This document shows, piece by piece, positions 1 to 12,200 of a DNA stretch of 64,000 bases; the first letter of the stretch is position 1, and each line of letters starts with the position of its first letter. Source of the DNA: Hypoxylon rubiginosum. Its lineage: Eukaryota > Ascomycota > Sordariomycetes > Xylariales > Hypoxylaceae. Both the position numbers and the translations under genes were made by a program. The stretch spans positions 62,001-126,000 of the forward strand of contig CADCXA010000053.1 of the NCBI GenBank assembly GCA_902806565.1, read 5' to 3'. A model generated the notes under the pieces. It made no database searches. It had not been told where the DNA came from and saw nothing but the letters and a program-made list of their open reading frames with translations.

Positions 1-728
1 GAGCCCGTCGCTAGGCCGATCGGAAAGCTTTTTGGAGAAGGCCTCGTTGATTATGACGCGGGAGATGAAAGACGAATTACTCTTAGTCATGTTGTTCTTG
101 GGCTTCCGTCGCTTGTTAGGATCCTTAGTCTTCTCCGGTGCGAGTAGAGCATTTCCGTCGCCAAACGCCGGGGCTGACATGGCAGTCGCAGATGTCGACG
201 GCCCTCCATCGCTCAAGGAGGTGCCTCTCCCCTCGCCATCGCTACTGAGCTTGGCGTCATTAGAATGTCGTCCCTCGCTAGGGTGTTCGGCTATGCTCGG
301 GGATAGAGTCGTTGTCGTGGGAGTAAGCTTAAAAAGAGCGGGCGGCGGTGCTCGAGCTTCCAAGCTGAGGAGCGAGACCCGGGTTCCGGCCGTGGCGGGT
401 TGCGGTGTTGTCGCTAACGGGTTGGGGTTAACAATGGGTGCTTCGGAAGGATGAGGCGGTGGTGTCGCAAGGAGGAGGTCCTCTTTAAGTACGTATGTTC
501 CTATGCGGTAGCTTTAGCGGGATATCCAGATAGCTTCTTCTTCTTCTTCCGCGCAGCCGTACCCTCTCCAGCTAAGAATTGGTCTTCAGGTTTAGACAGG
601 ATATTATTGGTCTCGATCATGGGGGTGGCATGGCCGGCAGCGACAGCGGCATTATACGCTGCCTGCGTAGGATACCTAGGCGGAGGCGGCAGCACACTGG
701 AAATGCGGGCGGAGCTCGTTAGCAACAT
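1..728 (-). CDS. creC: CreC, WD40 carbon catabolite repression protein (N-terminal part, runs off the window)
   Basis: CreC is the WD40 partner that stabilises the CreB deubiquitinase in carbon catabolite repression (family knowledge). Only the N-terminal part is here. Exon 1 carries the CreC-like opening LPPPPRYP followed by a MIETNN motif. A 62-bp intron (501-562, GTACGG...CATAG) joins it to exon 2, which begins [18 protein letters not shown]. Exon 2 continues through a Ser/Pro-rich linker to [14 protein letters not shown] residues and SSFISRVI, the conserved block just before the WD40 repeats. The gene leaves the window at position 1, so the propeller is not seen. The start at 728 is chosen because it lies closest to the conserved LPPPP motif; an in-frame ATG at 878 would add 50 poorly conserved residues. 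It is divergent from GEM1. Confidence 0.85.
501..562 (-). other. creC intron 1
   Basis: Intron of 62 bp with a GTACGG donor and CATAG acceptor. Splicing turns a frame that stops after an artificial poly-Lys run into the conserved EGTYVLKED sequence. Confidence 0.8.
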
Positions 729-878
729 AGGCGTAATAGTAGGGGTAGGGGCATCAGGACAAGACGGTCTTACAACATGGTGGGAGTTTACCAGGCCCCG
801 AGGGGCGCTCGATAGGAATAAGGTCGTGCTGTGGCAGATCGTATCGCTCATAGCATTCGAGCAGCGCGATGCGACCAA

Positions 879-1961
879 ATAAGCCGGGTAGTGAACGGGA
901 TAGACAGAAGGAGAGAAACAATGTGGTTAAAAGGAGTTGAATTGAATGTGTCAGATAAGCAAGCTATAATAGAGGCATATCTGTAAGATCATATAGTCTG
1001 TAGTCTGTAGTCTTTAGCTGTGAGTTCACCTGAGTGATATGATATAGATACAAAAAGGTACAGTCTCGAGAGCGATCAAGGACGAAAGCTCTCAGTTGGC
1101 AACTGGTAGGAGCATCTGAGCATACCGAGGGAACAGGGGTATGGTTCGATGTGGGGTAAGAGGATACTACTATGTACCTATGTGCATTATAAGAAGGGAG
1201 GGACCTAGAGCTGCAAGAGCATCGCACTGACCTGACTGGAGAGTCTTCTCTCTTTCAGGGCTGCATCCCGCCTTGTAGCCTTGTAATATGTAATAAAGAT
1301 GCGAATATAGGTGATGTCTTCTGGGGTTTTCGCCTTATCAACATGCGAACTGCATTTCTGTCGTCATTCTTTCTTACGGCAGCACGGAACCTTGTCTGAA
1401 TATTTTGAGCATTCCGAATAAATAAGAAGCCAGTTAAATATAAATATAACTAAATGATATATCTATATATTTATATTATATATAATATAGGTTAGTTATG
1501 TAGGTACTTATGCTTGTGGTTATATGCAATTACCTACCTGCAAGTATGTACCTAACGCTATAAGTACCACCTAATACATGTACTTATAAATGTAAAAAGC
1601 TTACATGTACCTACATATGTACATATAATCGGAAAAGTAGCATCGGATTTGCTCCCGCTCTCACCACCACGCCTACAACCACGTCCGTCCCTAATAACTA
1701 TATACCACCAACTCAATTCCCATTACGGTTCAAACGGCCTTGCTCTAATCTATACTCGCTTCCCGCGACCGGACCGAACGAGCGGACGACAGCAGCAACG
1801 ACAGCAACATCAGCACCGCTTTGTCGACTAACTACATCAGTCGAATATACTTATCTTGTTCTCTCCTAAGGCTTGGCACCGAACCTATCCAGCCACCGCT
1901 GGCTTGGGAATAGATGGCATCGTAGCAGGGAAGGTCCATATTGCTAGATTCACTCAGCAGC
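879..1961. other. Intergenic region between divergent creC and GEM1
   Basis: No supportable gene was seen. The stretch holds the presumed promoters of the two divergent genes. It includes an A+T-rich patch at about 1431-1500 and several short palindromic ACATGTA/GTACCTA motifs at about 1500-1625. Confidence 0.6.
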
Positions 1962-3914
1962 ATGGCTACAGGTACACCACCCTAAGCCTTACCTTATATC
2001 TTCGCGCGTATCTTATCGTTGACGGTATCGGTACTGTATATAGTGCGTGTTTGTGTCTGCGGAGACGAGGGCACCGGCAAATCGAGCCTTATCGCGTCTC
2101 TCGTCAAAGATGTGTTTGTGAGCAATAAGATCCAGCCCGTCCTGCCGCAGATCACCATCCCCCCGAGCATTGGCACTCCCGAGAATGTCACCACTACCAT
2201 CGTCGATACATCGGCCCGTCCGCAAGACCGAACCACCCTCCGCAAGGAGATTCGCAAGTCCAACGTCATCCTTCTAGTCTATTCCGACCACTACAGCTAT
2301 GAGCGCGTTGCCCTTTTTTGGATGCCTTACTTTCGCTCCCTCGGCGTAAACGTCCCGGTGGTCTTATGCGCCAACAAGTGTGACTTGACCGACAATACCA
2401 TGCCCCAGGTTGTCGACGACGAGATGCTACCCGTCATGAACGAGTTTAGGGAAATCGATTCCTGCATACGAGCGAGTGCCAGGGAGCACCATAACGTCAA
2501 CGAGACCTTTTTCCTTTGCCAGAAAGCTGTTACCCATCCCATCGCCCCGCTCTTCGACTACAAGGAGGGGAACCTGAAGCCGGCCTGCGTCTCGGCTCTG
2601 AAGAGAATATTCTACCTCTGCGATAAGGACCAGGATGGGTACTTGAACGACAACGAGATCCAGGAATTTCAGGCCAAATGCTTCGATAAGCCCCTGTCCT
2701 CTGAGGATCTCGGTAATATCAAGCTGTCTATCGCCAAGTCTGTCCCCGGGTCTGACACGACAAAGGGCATCGACATGCGCGGCTTCCTCCAGCTGAACAA
2801 GATTTATGCTGAAAAGGGTCGTCATGAGACCATCTGGATTATCCTACGCAAGTACCATTATACCGACAGCTTGAGCTTGGAGGACAATTTTATCCATCCC
2901 AAGTTCGATGTCCCGGAATTCGCTTCGGCTGAGCTGAGCCCAGCTGGCTACAGGTTCTTTATGGATCTCTTCTTGCTGTTTGACAAGGACAATGATGGCG
3001 GATTGAACGATCAGGAACTCAGCGCTTTGTTTGCGCCCACCCCCGGCCTCCCCCTTTCTTGGGTAGAGTCGTCGTTTCCGTCCACCGCGGTCCGGAACGA
3101 AGCTGGCCACATTACTTTGCAAGGCTGGCTCGCACAATGGAGCATGACCACGTTTCTGGAGCCGAAAACAACACTAGAGTATCTCGCATACCTAGGGTTT
3201 GAGCCCCCTAATGCTAGAGAGACTCTCGCGTCGGCGTTGAAGGTGATAAAGCCTCGGAAGAGGAGGAGACGCCCCGGCCGTGTCGAGCGTAACGTTGTAT
3301 TGTGCTACATAATCGGTGCGGCGGGGGCTGGTAAGTCGTCGCTTCTCGATGCATTCCTGAACCGGCCGTTTGATAACCTCTACCATCCGACCATCAAACC
3401 TAGGAGAGCCGTGAATAGTGTGGAGCTTCAAGGTGGTAAGCAATGCTACCTCATTCTTGAGGAGCTTGGGGAGCTTGAGCCTGCCATACTGGAAAACCAA
3501 GCTAGGCTGGATGCCTGCGATTTGATCTGCTATGCGTATGATTCGTCAGATCCGGATTCCTTCTCTCATATCGTCGATCTTCGCAAGCGGTATCTGCAGC
3601 TCGACGATTTGCCCTCAATATATACGGCCCTGAAGGCGGACAAGGACAAGACAACTCAACGAAGCGAGTTGCAGCCGGACCAGTACACGTCGGGCCTGAT
3701 GATGAGCACGCCGGTTCATGTGAGCGTAACGTGGGACAGTATCGGTGAACTATTCGTCGCCTTAGCGGAGGCCGCGACGAATCCTAGCACGGCGTTCCCG
3801 AAGAGTGACGAGCCGCCACCAGACCGGACGAGCCTGTACCTCGCTTTAGGAGCCATGACCTGCGCGGCTGCAGCCGCCTTCATAATCTGGAGGAGATCCA
3901 CAAACTCTGCTTAA
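1962..3914 (+). CDS. GEM1: Gem1/Miro mitochondrial Rho-type GTPase
   Basis: Miro is a tail-anchored outer mitochondrial membrane GTPase; in fungi it affects mitochondrial inheritance and associates with ER-mitochondria contact sites (family knowledge). The gene has two exons, 1962-1971 and 2044-3914, with a 72-bp intron (GTACAC...TATAG). Splicing gives the start [18 protein letters not shown], typical of Gem1, and a 626-residue protein, the usual length. Visible domains are a first GTPase with P-loop GDEGTGKSS (about residues 10-18) and NKCD guanine motif, EF-hand loops [12 protein letters not shown] (about 197) and [12 protein letters not shown] (about 316), a second GTPase with GAAGAGKSS (about 428), and a C-terminal membrane helix ending in WRRS (about 603-622). 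All expected elements are intact. It converges on the peroxidase gene downstream. Confidence 0.96.
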
Positions 3915-4443
3915 TTTTCGAGCGTTTCTCAGGCTCAACCCCCTTTTCTCAATCTAGGTTTTCAATTCGATTGACCTGGCATTTCTAAGGCGTGCGACTT
4001 GCTGGATGTGCGATTGTACCTAGGTACGGATTACATGGTTGAAGTTCTGGCTGCTTTTTCTTTTTAGGCCGTCACCCCATAAGTTCTTTTATGTGATACC
4101 CATCCCTACTGTCGTTGAACATGGATTTTAAAGATATATAACTCTAGGAATAGTACTTAATGGAAATTAATTGGCAGAAAGTCCTCTGAGCGCCCTCTGA
4201 GCGCCCTCTGAGCGCCCTCGTCGTTTAGCTATCCTGTGCCTAAGTTACTCTCCACGAGATGGTAGGCTTGTTAGACAACAGCAGACCTAGGGGTAAACAC
4301 ATCTCGCATTTTTGTCAATTAAGGTGTTCCAAGTTGATCTCACAGTAGCTTGGTTTATGTACAACCAAAAAGCAACACTGGTAATGATGACTGGTAATGA
4401 TGCCCGGTCAGTAAGAACAACGGGTGTATCTGTATCATGGCGT
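3915..4443. other. Convergent 3' intergenic region
   Basis: No gene was seen. It lies between the 3' ends of GEM1 and the peroxidase. It contains an 11-bp tandem repeat (4183-4219) and a TACCTAGGTA motif near 4017. Confidence 0.6.
4183..4219. repeat. 11-bp tandem repeat, about 3.4 copies
   Basis: The unit CCTCTGAGCGC is repeated three times exactly, followed by a partial copy. Confidence 0.9.
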
Positions 4444-5515
4444 CTATAATTTTGCGCCGTTCTTTCTAGCTTGGAACTTCGTATTTTCTTCTTTCAATGG
4501 GCCAGCCTCGTGGCCTACCTGGTTCGTACCCTGATCCGCGGGTGCCGTTGCGGTGTCGCTCTTCTTCGGCGCGCTTCGGTATCCGTCCTCCACATTCTCC
4601 TCGTTGACGACCCTGCCCGTCGCGTCCCTATAGATACCAAGCTCGAGAAGCTTAGCGAAGACCTTGGCAAAATGGTCGAAGAATAAGTCCTTGTCCGCCG
4701 CATAGCGCTCGACCCACGGGCGGAACGACGGGTCGGAGAGTAGCGATACATCCGTCGGTAGCATCATGAGCTCCTCGGGTTGTCCCTCGCCATCTTCGGC
4801 TTCTATATCTTCCTCTACGTAGACGAACTGCTCTACCCCATTAGACAACACCTTCTTCTTCCAGTCGTTTGCTAGTAATAATTTGAAGTATCTTCTTCAT
4901 TAGCACGTAATAACTAAGAACTGGATCGTTAATTACTGACTGGTTAGAGAACCTCGTCGGGTTGTTAACCCACTTCCCGTCAAACCCTGACCGATCGGTA
5001 TGGCATCGCCCTAGATTGTGCGCGCCTGACAAAGCAACGATCTCTCGGTCGTCGAAGCCCATACGGTAAAATATAAAACGTAAGTGGTCGGCGCCCTGGG
5101 CGCCGTCGGGCAGCCTCCCGCGTGGCGGTACTTTGCTGTCGTCCGTGAAATCAGTCCTGCCACCACGCCACGCTATTTCTGGCCCGCCCATCTCCTTTAC
5201 GGCAACAATGGCCGCCAACGTCCATAGGTCTGCGTACGTGATCCAGGGGAATTTTGCCTTCACAGGTTCGAGGAAGGCTCGGGCATGTTGAAGACCGGCG
5301 TTCGCCGGATCCGCGCCCTCGTTTTCGTAACGCATGCCGGCTCCGTTTGAGCCGCCTGTCTTCGTCGTAGCGCAGTAGGTGCCGGCCGAGTGCCACGCGA
5401 GCCGCACAAGCACGGGGCCAGCGGAGCCGTCGTCGTAGGCGGGCTGATGGAGAAGGGCACGAACGGCCGCTTTGACCTCGTCAAGCTGGGCCATGGTTGG
5501 CTGTTCTTGCGTCAT
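4444..5515 (-). CDS. Class I heme peroxidase (cytochrome c peroxidase-like, probably cytosolic)
   Basis: Reduces hydrogen peroxide using a heme centre (family knowledge). Exons are 5515-4941 and 4891-4444; the 49-bp intron (GTCAGT...CTAATGAAGAAG) restores the conserved FSNQYFKLLL junction, giving 340 residues. Visible motifs are the distal site [12 protein letters not shown] (Arg, Trp, His), the proximal His in [11 protein letters not shown], and the C-terminal [10 protein letters not shown] ... [16 protein letters not shown] block of cytochrome c peroxidases. No mitochondrial presequence is evident when translation starts at 5515 ([15 protein letters not shown]), which suits the cytosolic fungal heme-binding peroxidase branch. 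An in-frame ATG at 5560 would add 15 residues. The C-terminal 40 or so residues are charged and low-complexity. The acceptor is a GAAGAAG tandem, so use of 4892 or 4895 as the intron end is uncertain by one residue. Confidence 0.92.
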
Positions 5516-6172
5516 GGTAAAGCACCTGTGTATAGCGGAGAAAACGCCGAGGGAAAACAAGAATCAAGGAATATTAAACTAGCCCCATGGATAGGCCGTG
5601 CGTATATATACATATAAGTTCGGATGGTTGGCTTAAGCAGGAATCCTTCTAGTCCAGGTTGGTAGAAGAGAGAAAAGGAGAAATCGGCAAGATAACACTT
5701 GAAGCCGTCGTCGTTCCAAACCGATGCTATCGAACTCGGGAGATGATTCTATCGAAGCCTCGGCAACGCTACTACCAATCTCGTTAGACTAGGCATGAGT
5801 AATGGCGCTATCGTCGTTGGCGATCCACTTGTTCTTGTCCCCTAATTTTTCCCTGGCGATTCGTTCGGCGCATCTCCATCTTGGCGTTGCCTCCAGGCGT
5901 TCTACTACGTGTAAATATCTGACACTATACCTCACCTTTCATCCCCAATTTCCGGGGTGCGCATAGCTCGTAAAAGAAACACGCTAAACAGGCGGAAGAA
6001 TATATCAAGAACACAGCGGAAATATGAAGATTTATCGTTGTGCTATGGTCGTCTCTAATACGGAGTTTGCGATGATACAGTAGCCCATTGTTGGCGCATT
6101 GCTTTGTCATTTCTCGTGACGATAACTGCCTCCATCATGTCGTCTCATCGAAAGAGGTTGAGATCAAGCAAG
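5516..6172. other. Intergenic region upstream of the peroxidase
   Basis: No supportable gene or RNA gene was seen. It presumably holds the peroxidase promoter and the 3' end of the Nse2 transcript. Confidence 0.5.
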
Positions 6173-7465
6173 TTAACCATCCTCTTCCTCCTCTTCATCT
6201 TCTTCGATATCTTCAATATCTTCGATTGATTGGCGATTTCTACCTTTTCCTCTTCGTTCTGACTTAACAGGAGCCATCTTTATATCCGAATCGCCATCAT
6301 CCTCATTGTCGTCGTCATCATCATCATCATCATCATCTGCCATACTTGCCTGCTGCGCCGCCAGCCGTCGCGTGATTCTTCGAAGCATGACAGGATCAGC
6401 CTGGAAATCTTGGATTGATATTTCCTACAGCCAAGTTAGACATTGGTTTCTGGGGTCGGGGTATGTCGTGGGTGTACGCACCTTACCGCAGCCAGTCTGG
6501 GGACAGCGAGCTCGTCCATGCGGCTGGCTTCTGAGAAACTGGACAATCGAGTTCTTCTCAAATGTGTGCTTGCATTTTCGACTCGTGTATGGGTCTTGCA
6601 TGACTACCATAGACAAGGGGCAGCGGACGTCTACGTGCTCCTCTGCGATTATTAGATCCTCGTCGTCATCTGCTTCATCGTGACCTCCATTCTGAGCAAA
6701 CCATCGAGATGCGTCCGGCAATGGCTTGCCGTCTCTCTCTACGGCATCGTGCCACAGACGCTTAAAACCGATATAATCGTTGTTGAGTCCATATTTCTCA
6801 TACAAGGTCCTTGATGCGTTATCGACAGCTGCCTGCTCCTTGGCTTTCTGAAGCAATTGCAATGGCCCTATTATCTCTGGCGTGTTGGCATCGGGCATGT
6901 CATCATCATCGTCGACATCATCGTCATCACCGCCTCGGCCGCTTCGTCTTTGCACCGCGTTCGCCGTTCCAACCTCGACTTGACGCTCCGTCTCCTTTAA
7001 TGCCTTACCGCTATCCTCGAGCTCGATCTTTAAATCAATGACGCTTCTTACGGCATGGTCGCACTCGTCCGTCAGCTGCGGCACGGTGCTCTTCAGCATC
7101 AAGACGGCCTTCTCTTCGGCCCTCTCGCGATCGGTCTTTTCGCCCCCTTCGCCGCGTTTCTCTCGAAGGCGCTGGAGAACGGACTTCCTCTCAGCATACT
7201 TGTCGTTGAGATCGCGCACACTATCGCTTAGAAGCTCGATACTCTTGTTTAATTGTTCTTCGTACTTTCGTGTATCCCTGTTTGACGACAGCTGGGAGAG
7301 TTTGCGTCTATATTCGACATTAAGGGGAAAGGTCGGAGGCTCGTAGTCTGGTAATTCGGCTGGTTCATCGCCGTGCTGCGAATGAGAAGACGGTGCAGTG
7401 CTCGGTCGGCTGCGATTGCGCTCGGCAGCACTTTGTAGCCGACGGCTACCTGAGAGGAGGGGCAT
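6173..7465 (-). CDS. nse2: Nse2/Mms21 SUMO E3 ligase of the Smc5-Smc6 complex
   Basis: Nse2 is the SP-RING SUMO ligase subunit of Smc5/6, acting in DNA repair (family knowledge). Exons are 7465-6482 and 6424-6173, with a 57-bp intron (GTGCGT...GCTGTAG), giving 411 residues. The N-terminal two thirds are helical and charged, fitting the Smc5-binding region. The SP-RING has CPLSMVVMQDP, then CKHTFEKNSIVQFL, then ARCPQTGCGK, so the Cys, Cys-x-His and Cys-x4-Cys zinc ligands are present. Splicing adds EISIQDFQADPVMLRRI, the usual Nse2 end of the RING. After it comes a run of ten Asp and a Glu/Asp-rich tail, longer than in many homologues. Another acidic run (DDDDVDDDDD) lies before the RING. Confidence 0.92.
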
Positions 7466-7974
7466 ATTTCTTATGAATCTGAAGAGATGGGATTTTGTGT
7501 CGAGGGGTTGGTTTCGCGACGTATATAGCCGAAAGGTGTATGATAATCTCTTTTAGGGATCGTTGTACGAAGTAGTTCCCTAGTTATGAGATGTACGTAG
7601 GTAGCTACATGTAGGTAGCTAGGTAGGCTGTGGAATATTGAAAGTGGATGCATATACTAGTAATTCGCATTATTCGCGTCGAGTCGCGTCGAGTAAAACA
7701 CAAGAGAAAACGGATAATAGATAAGATAGAAGATTAGGTACTTTAGGTGGGTAAACATTGAACCCTTGTACCGCTTAACTAAGCCGTTTCAATACATAAC
7801 ATGGAAGTTCCAAGGTCCGATCGCATAAAAAATCCCAAATCTTTCCTCCCCCCCAAAACCATCCCTCAGTCCGATCCATCCCCACTATATTAACTTCTTT
7901 TTATTTTATTAGTACTGCCACAATTTCACCGACTAATCATATACTTAAAATCGCCCCACACTTTTCAACGTTTT
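7466..7974. other. Intergenic region at the left edge of the A+T block
   Basis: No gene was seen. It has a GTAGGTAGCTACATGTAGGTAGCTAG-like palindromic cluster near 7594-7625. Composition is normal until about 7975, where it changes abruptly to nearly pure A+T. Confidence 0.5.
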
Positions 7975-8866
7975 CTTTTATAGTTTTATTATAATAAGGT
8001 TTATAAAAATATAAATAATATAAAAAAATTATATAAAATAAGTTTTATTAAATTATATTAATTATTAATCTTTTTAAATTATAATAAAATAAATTAATTA
8101 ATTTTATAAAAAATTTATTAAATATATATTAAAATATAACTAGTTAATTAATATAAATATTAATATAATATAAAAAAATATAATAAATTTAATTTTTAAT
8201 TATAGTTTTTTTTTTTAAAAAATATATATTAAAATATAATTAGTTAATTAATATAAGTTTTATATATAATATAAAAAAATATAATAAATTTAACTTTTAA
8301 TTATAACTTTTATTTTAATAAATATAATATTATATAAATTTATAATATAAATTTTTTTTTTTTAATTAAAATTAAATAAGTTTTATAAAATTTATAATAT
8401 TTTAAATTATATTATTAGTTATTATTTTTATAATTATTTATTTATAATATTTAATTAACTTATATTATTAATAAAACTTATAAAAAAATATTTAAATTAT
8501 TTAAAATTATTTATTTAATTTTAATTAAATATATTTAAAAATTATTATATTTATAAAACTTATAAAAAAATAACTTAGTTTTTTAATTATAATATAAATA
8601 AGCTTAATTAAATTTAATTAAACATATTTAAAAAATATATAAACTTATAAAAAAATATCTTAATATATTTTAATTATTATTTTTAAATATATTTAATTAA
8701 ATTTAATTAAATATATTTAAAAAATATATAAATATATAAAATAAAATTTTAATATATTTAAAATATTTTTAAATAAATTTAATTAAGTTTAACTAAATAT
8801 ATTTATAAAATAAATAATTAGATTTTTAATTATTTAATTAACTTATAGCTTTTATATTATATTTAT

Positions 8867-9260
8867 AAGTTTTATAAAAAAATATTAATTTTTTAATTAA
8901 CTTTAAATATAATTAATTAAATTTAATTAAATATAATTAAAAAATAAATAACTTTTATTTATTTAATTTTTAATTATTTAATTAATTTATTACTTTTTTA
9001 ATTACGTTTATAAGTTTTATAAAAAAATATTAATTTTTTAATTAATTTTAAATATAATTAATTAAATTTAACTAATTATAATTAAAAAATAAATAAGTAA
9101 TTATTATTTTTATTATTTAATTAATTTAAACCCTTTTTTATTATATTTATAAGGCTTATAAAAAAGCATTTAAATTTTAATTTTAATTTAAATATATTTA
9201 ATTAAACTTAATTAAATTCATTTAAAAAATAAGTAGCTTATAACTATTAAAGCTTTTAAA
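8867..9260. repeat. Degenerate tandem repeat, period about 135-140 bp, inside the A+T block
   Basis: A motif beginning TTTATAAGTTTTATAAAAAA recurs at about 8872, 9007 and 9146, each time followed by similar TTAATTAAATTTAATTAA blocks. More diverged relatives can be followed back to about 8500. The spacing indicates a diverged minisatellite rather than random A+T sequence. Confidence 0.55.
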
Positions 9261-12200
9261 AATAATAAATATATTTAATAAAACTCGGTTAATTATATTT
9301 AAAAAATAAGCAGCTTATAGTTAATTAAACTTTTAAAAATAAAATATATTAATTTAAAAATAAATTATTTATATTAATTTAAACTTTTAATTATAAATAT
9401 TTTTTAAATATTTTATATTATATTAATAATAAAACATTAATTTATACTTATATTTATATATAATAAAAAGTTAAATTTATTTTTTTATTTTTATATATAT
9501 TTTTTTTTTTTCTTTTATTTTTCTGTTTTTTTATTCTTATTATATTTAAATCTTTTTTTTTATTTTTACTTAATTATAACTTAATTTTTAACACTTATAA
9601 TAAATATCTATTTAATTTATTAAACTATATAATAAAATAAATATTTTTTAATATTAAAACCTAGTTATAAAAATTTTTTAAATTTAAAATATATAAATAT
9701 TTCTTTTTATTTTTAATATTATAACTACCTTTTATTTTAACGGTTAATATACCGTTATTATAACTTTTTTATTTATTATAATTTATTTTTTTAAAAGTAT
9801 ATATATATTTATTAAATTTATTTAAAAACCAAGTTCGCTAAATAATTTTATATTTTAAATTAATAAAAAATAATTATTTACTAGTAATATTAAATTAAAA
9901 ATAATAATAATAATAATAATAAAACTAATTTTAAATAAATAAAGTTAATTTACTAGTTTATATTTTTTAAAGCTATAAAATTATTTTTTTATTATTTAAT
10001 TTTAGATTTTTTTTTGTTTTTTTTATATAAATTTTTTATAAGAATTATTTTTAATTATTATTTTTTAAATTAAAGTTTTAATAATTATTTATTAAATAAT
10101 ATAAATAATTATTTTATAAAGTTATAATATTTTAAAGTTTTTATTAATAATAAGTGTTTTTAATTATATATATAAGTTTTTTATAATATTAATAACTTTT
10201 TTAACGAACCTTTTAACGTTTTTTTTATAAAAAGCCGTTTTACGTTATAATCTTTTTTTTTTTTTTTAGTTAATAAAAGTTTATTATTATAAAAATAAAG
10301 CTTATTTTTTAACTTTTTTTAGGATTTTAATAAATTATATTAAAAATGGTTTTATTAAAAGAATAATTTTTATAAATTAATATTATTTTTAATTATATTT
10401 ATAAATAAAAAGGCTTTTATTTTTATAAATTTATTAAATAATTTGCCTTTTTTATTTATAATTTTTAAAAAAGGTAACTTTTTACTGTTATTAATATTAA
10501 TTAACTTAATTATAATAAATAATAATTTAAGTTTTTTATTAAAGTTTATATTAATATTTATTTTATTAAAATCTAATAAAATATCTAGTTTTTTTTTAAA
10601 ACTTAAAAATATTAAATATAAAGTTAAATAAAAGTTAATAATATTAAATATGTTAAAATAAAAGTTAAAATAAAATATATTTATATTTAATTTTAATTAT
10701 TATATTTTAATAATATTTAATTATTTTTAATAAAATTTAAAAAAAATTAATAATATGTTAATATATAATTTAAATATTTAAATAATTTTAATATATGTTT
10801 ATTTTTTTAAAACTTTTTATTTTATTTATTTTTTATATAATAAAACGTATTATAATAAAATATATTAAACGCGTTTTAAAAATGTTAATTTAAAAGAAAA
10901 TAAATTTTATATATATTTTTTTTTATTTATAAATTTTTTTATTTTTTATTTAAACTTCTTACTTATATTTTTTAATTTTAATTAATATTAAATGTTTTTT
11001 TTAATTATTATTATTTTATTTATTTTTAATATATAAATGTTGTTATATTTTAATATATAATTAAGTTTTTTTAAAATTTATTATTATTTAAAACCAGTTT
11101 ATTATAATTATATATTATTTATTTTTTTTTATTTTTATATAATAAATATATATAAGTTTATTAAAACTTATATTAAATATAAAAAAGTTTATATATTATT
11201 TAAAATAATTTTTAATTTTTATATAAGGGATTTTTATTATATTTATTATTTATATTATATTTTAAAATAATATTAACTATTAAATAAAATTAATTTAAAT
11301 ATATTTTACTAGCTTAAATGTTTTTAAAAATTTAAAACCAAAAAAAATAAAATAACTAAATAATAATAATTTAAGCTTTAAAATCTTTTATAATTATTTT
11401 AAATTTTAAATTAATAACTTTTAAAATAAAATTATTTATTATATTTTTTATATTTTTATTATAAAAAGTAATTAAACCTTATTAAATATTATAAAACTTA
11501 GTTATATAGTAATAAATTTTTATAAATAAATATTTATAATATTAATATTATAAATAAGTAATATAACTTTTATAATATATTTTATTAATTTAATAAACGC
11601 TTTAAGAAAAAAGTAAAAAAAAATAAAATCTTTATATTTTATTATAAAAATAAAAATATATAATTAGTAGAAATCTATAAATTTTTTAAGTTTTTATAAT
11701 TATTACTAATTAATTTTAACTTAAAAACTTAAAAGTTTTAAAAAAATATTTAATGGTTTAATTTTGTTTTTTTTTTATATTTATTTTATATAAATTTATT
11801 AATTGTAATATTAATAGTTTAAATTTTAATTATTTTTAAATTTAAAAAGCTTTATATTATATAACTAGTTTTTTAAAAACAGTATAAAATAAACAGTTTA
11901 AATATATTTAATTATATTTTTATAATTTATAATTAGTTATTTAATATTAATCTGTTATTAATAATAGTGATTTAAATTTAGATATTTTAATATAATTTTT
12001 TAAAAAGATTTATATAAATAATTTATATATTAAAAAGTATATTATAGTTTAAAAATAAATATAAAAAGCTATAAATAATTTAAAAAACTTAAGTATAAAT
12101 AATTTTATAATTTAGTTTATATTAAAATTTAATTTAAATATAATTTTTAAAAAAAGTGTAAATTAATAATATAAAAACTTTTTAAAAACTAAGAATATTA

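Noticed and set aside
10443..10631. 62-codon open frame in the A+T block
   Set aside because: Low-complexity Ile/Leu/Lys/Asn composition expected by chance in nearly pure A+T sequence; no domain or splice context.
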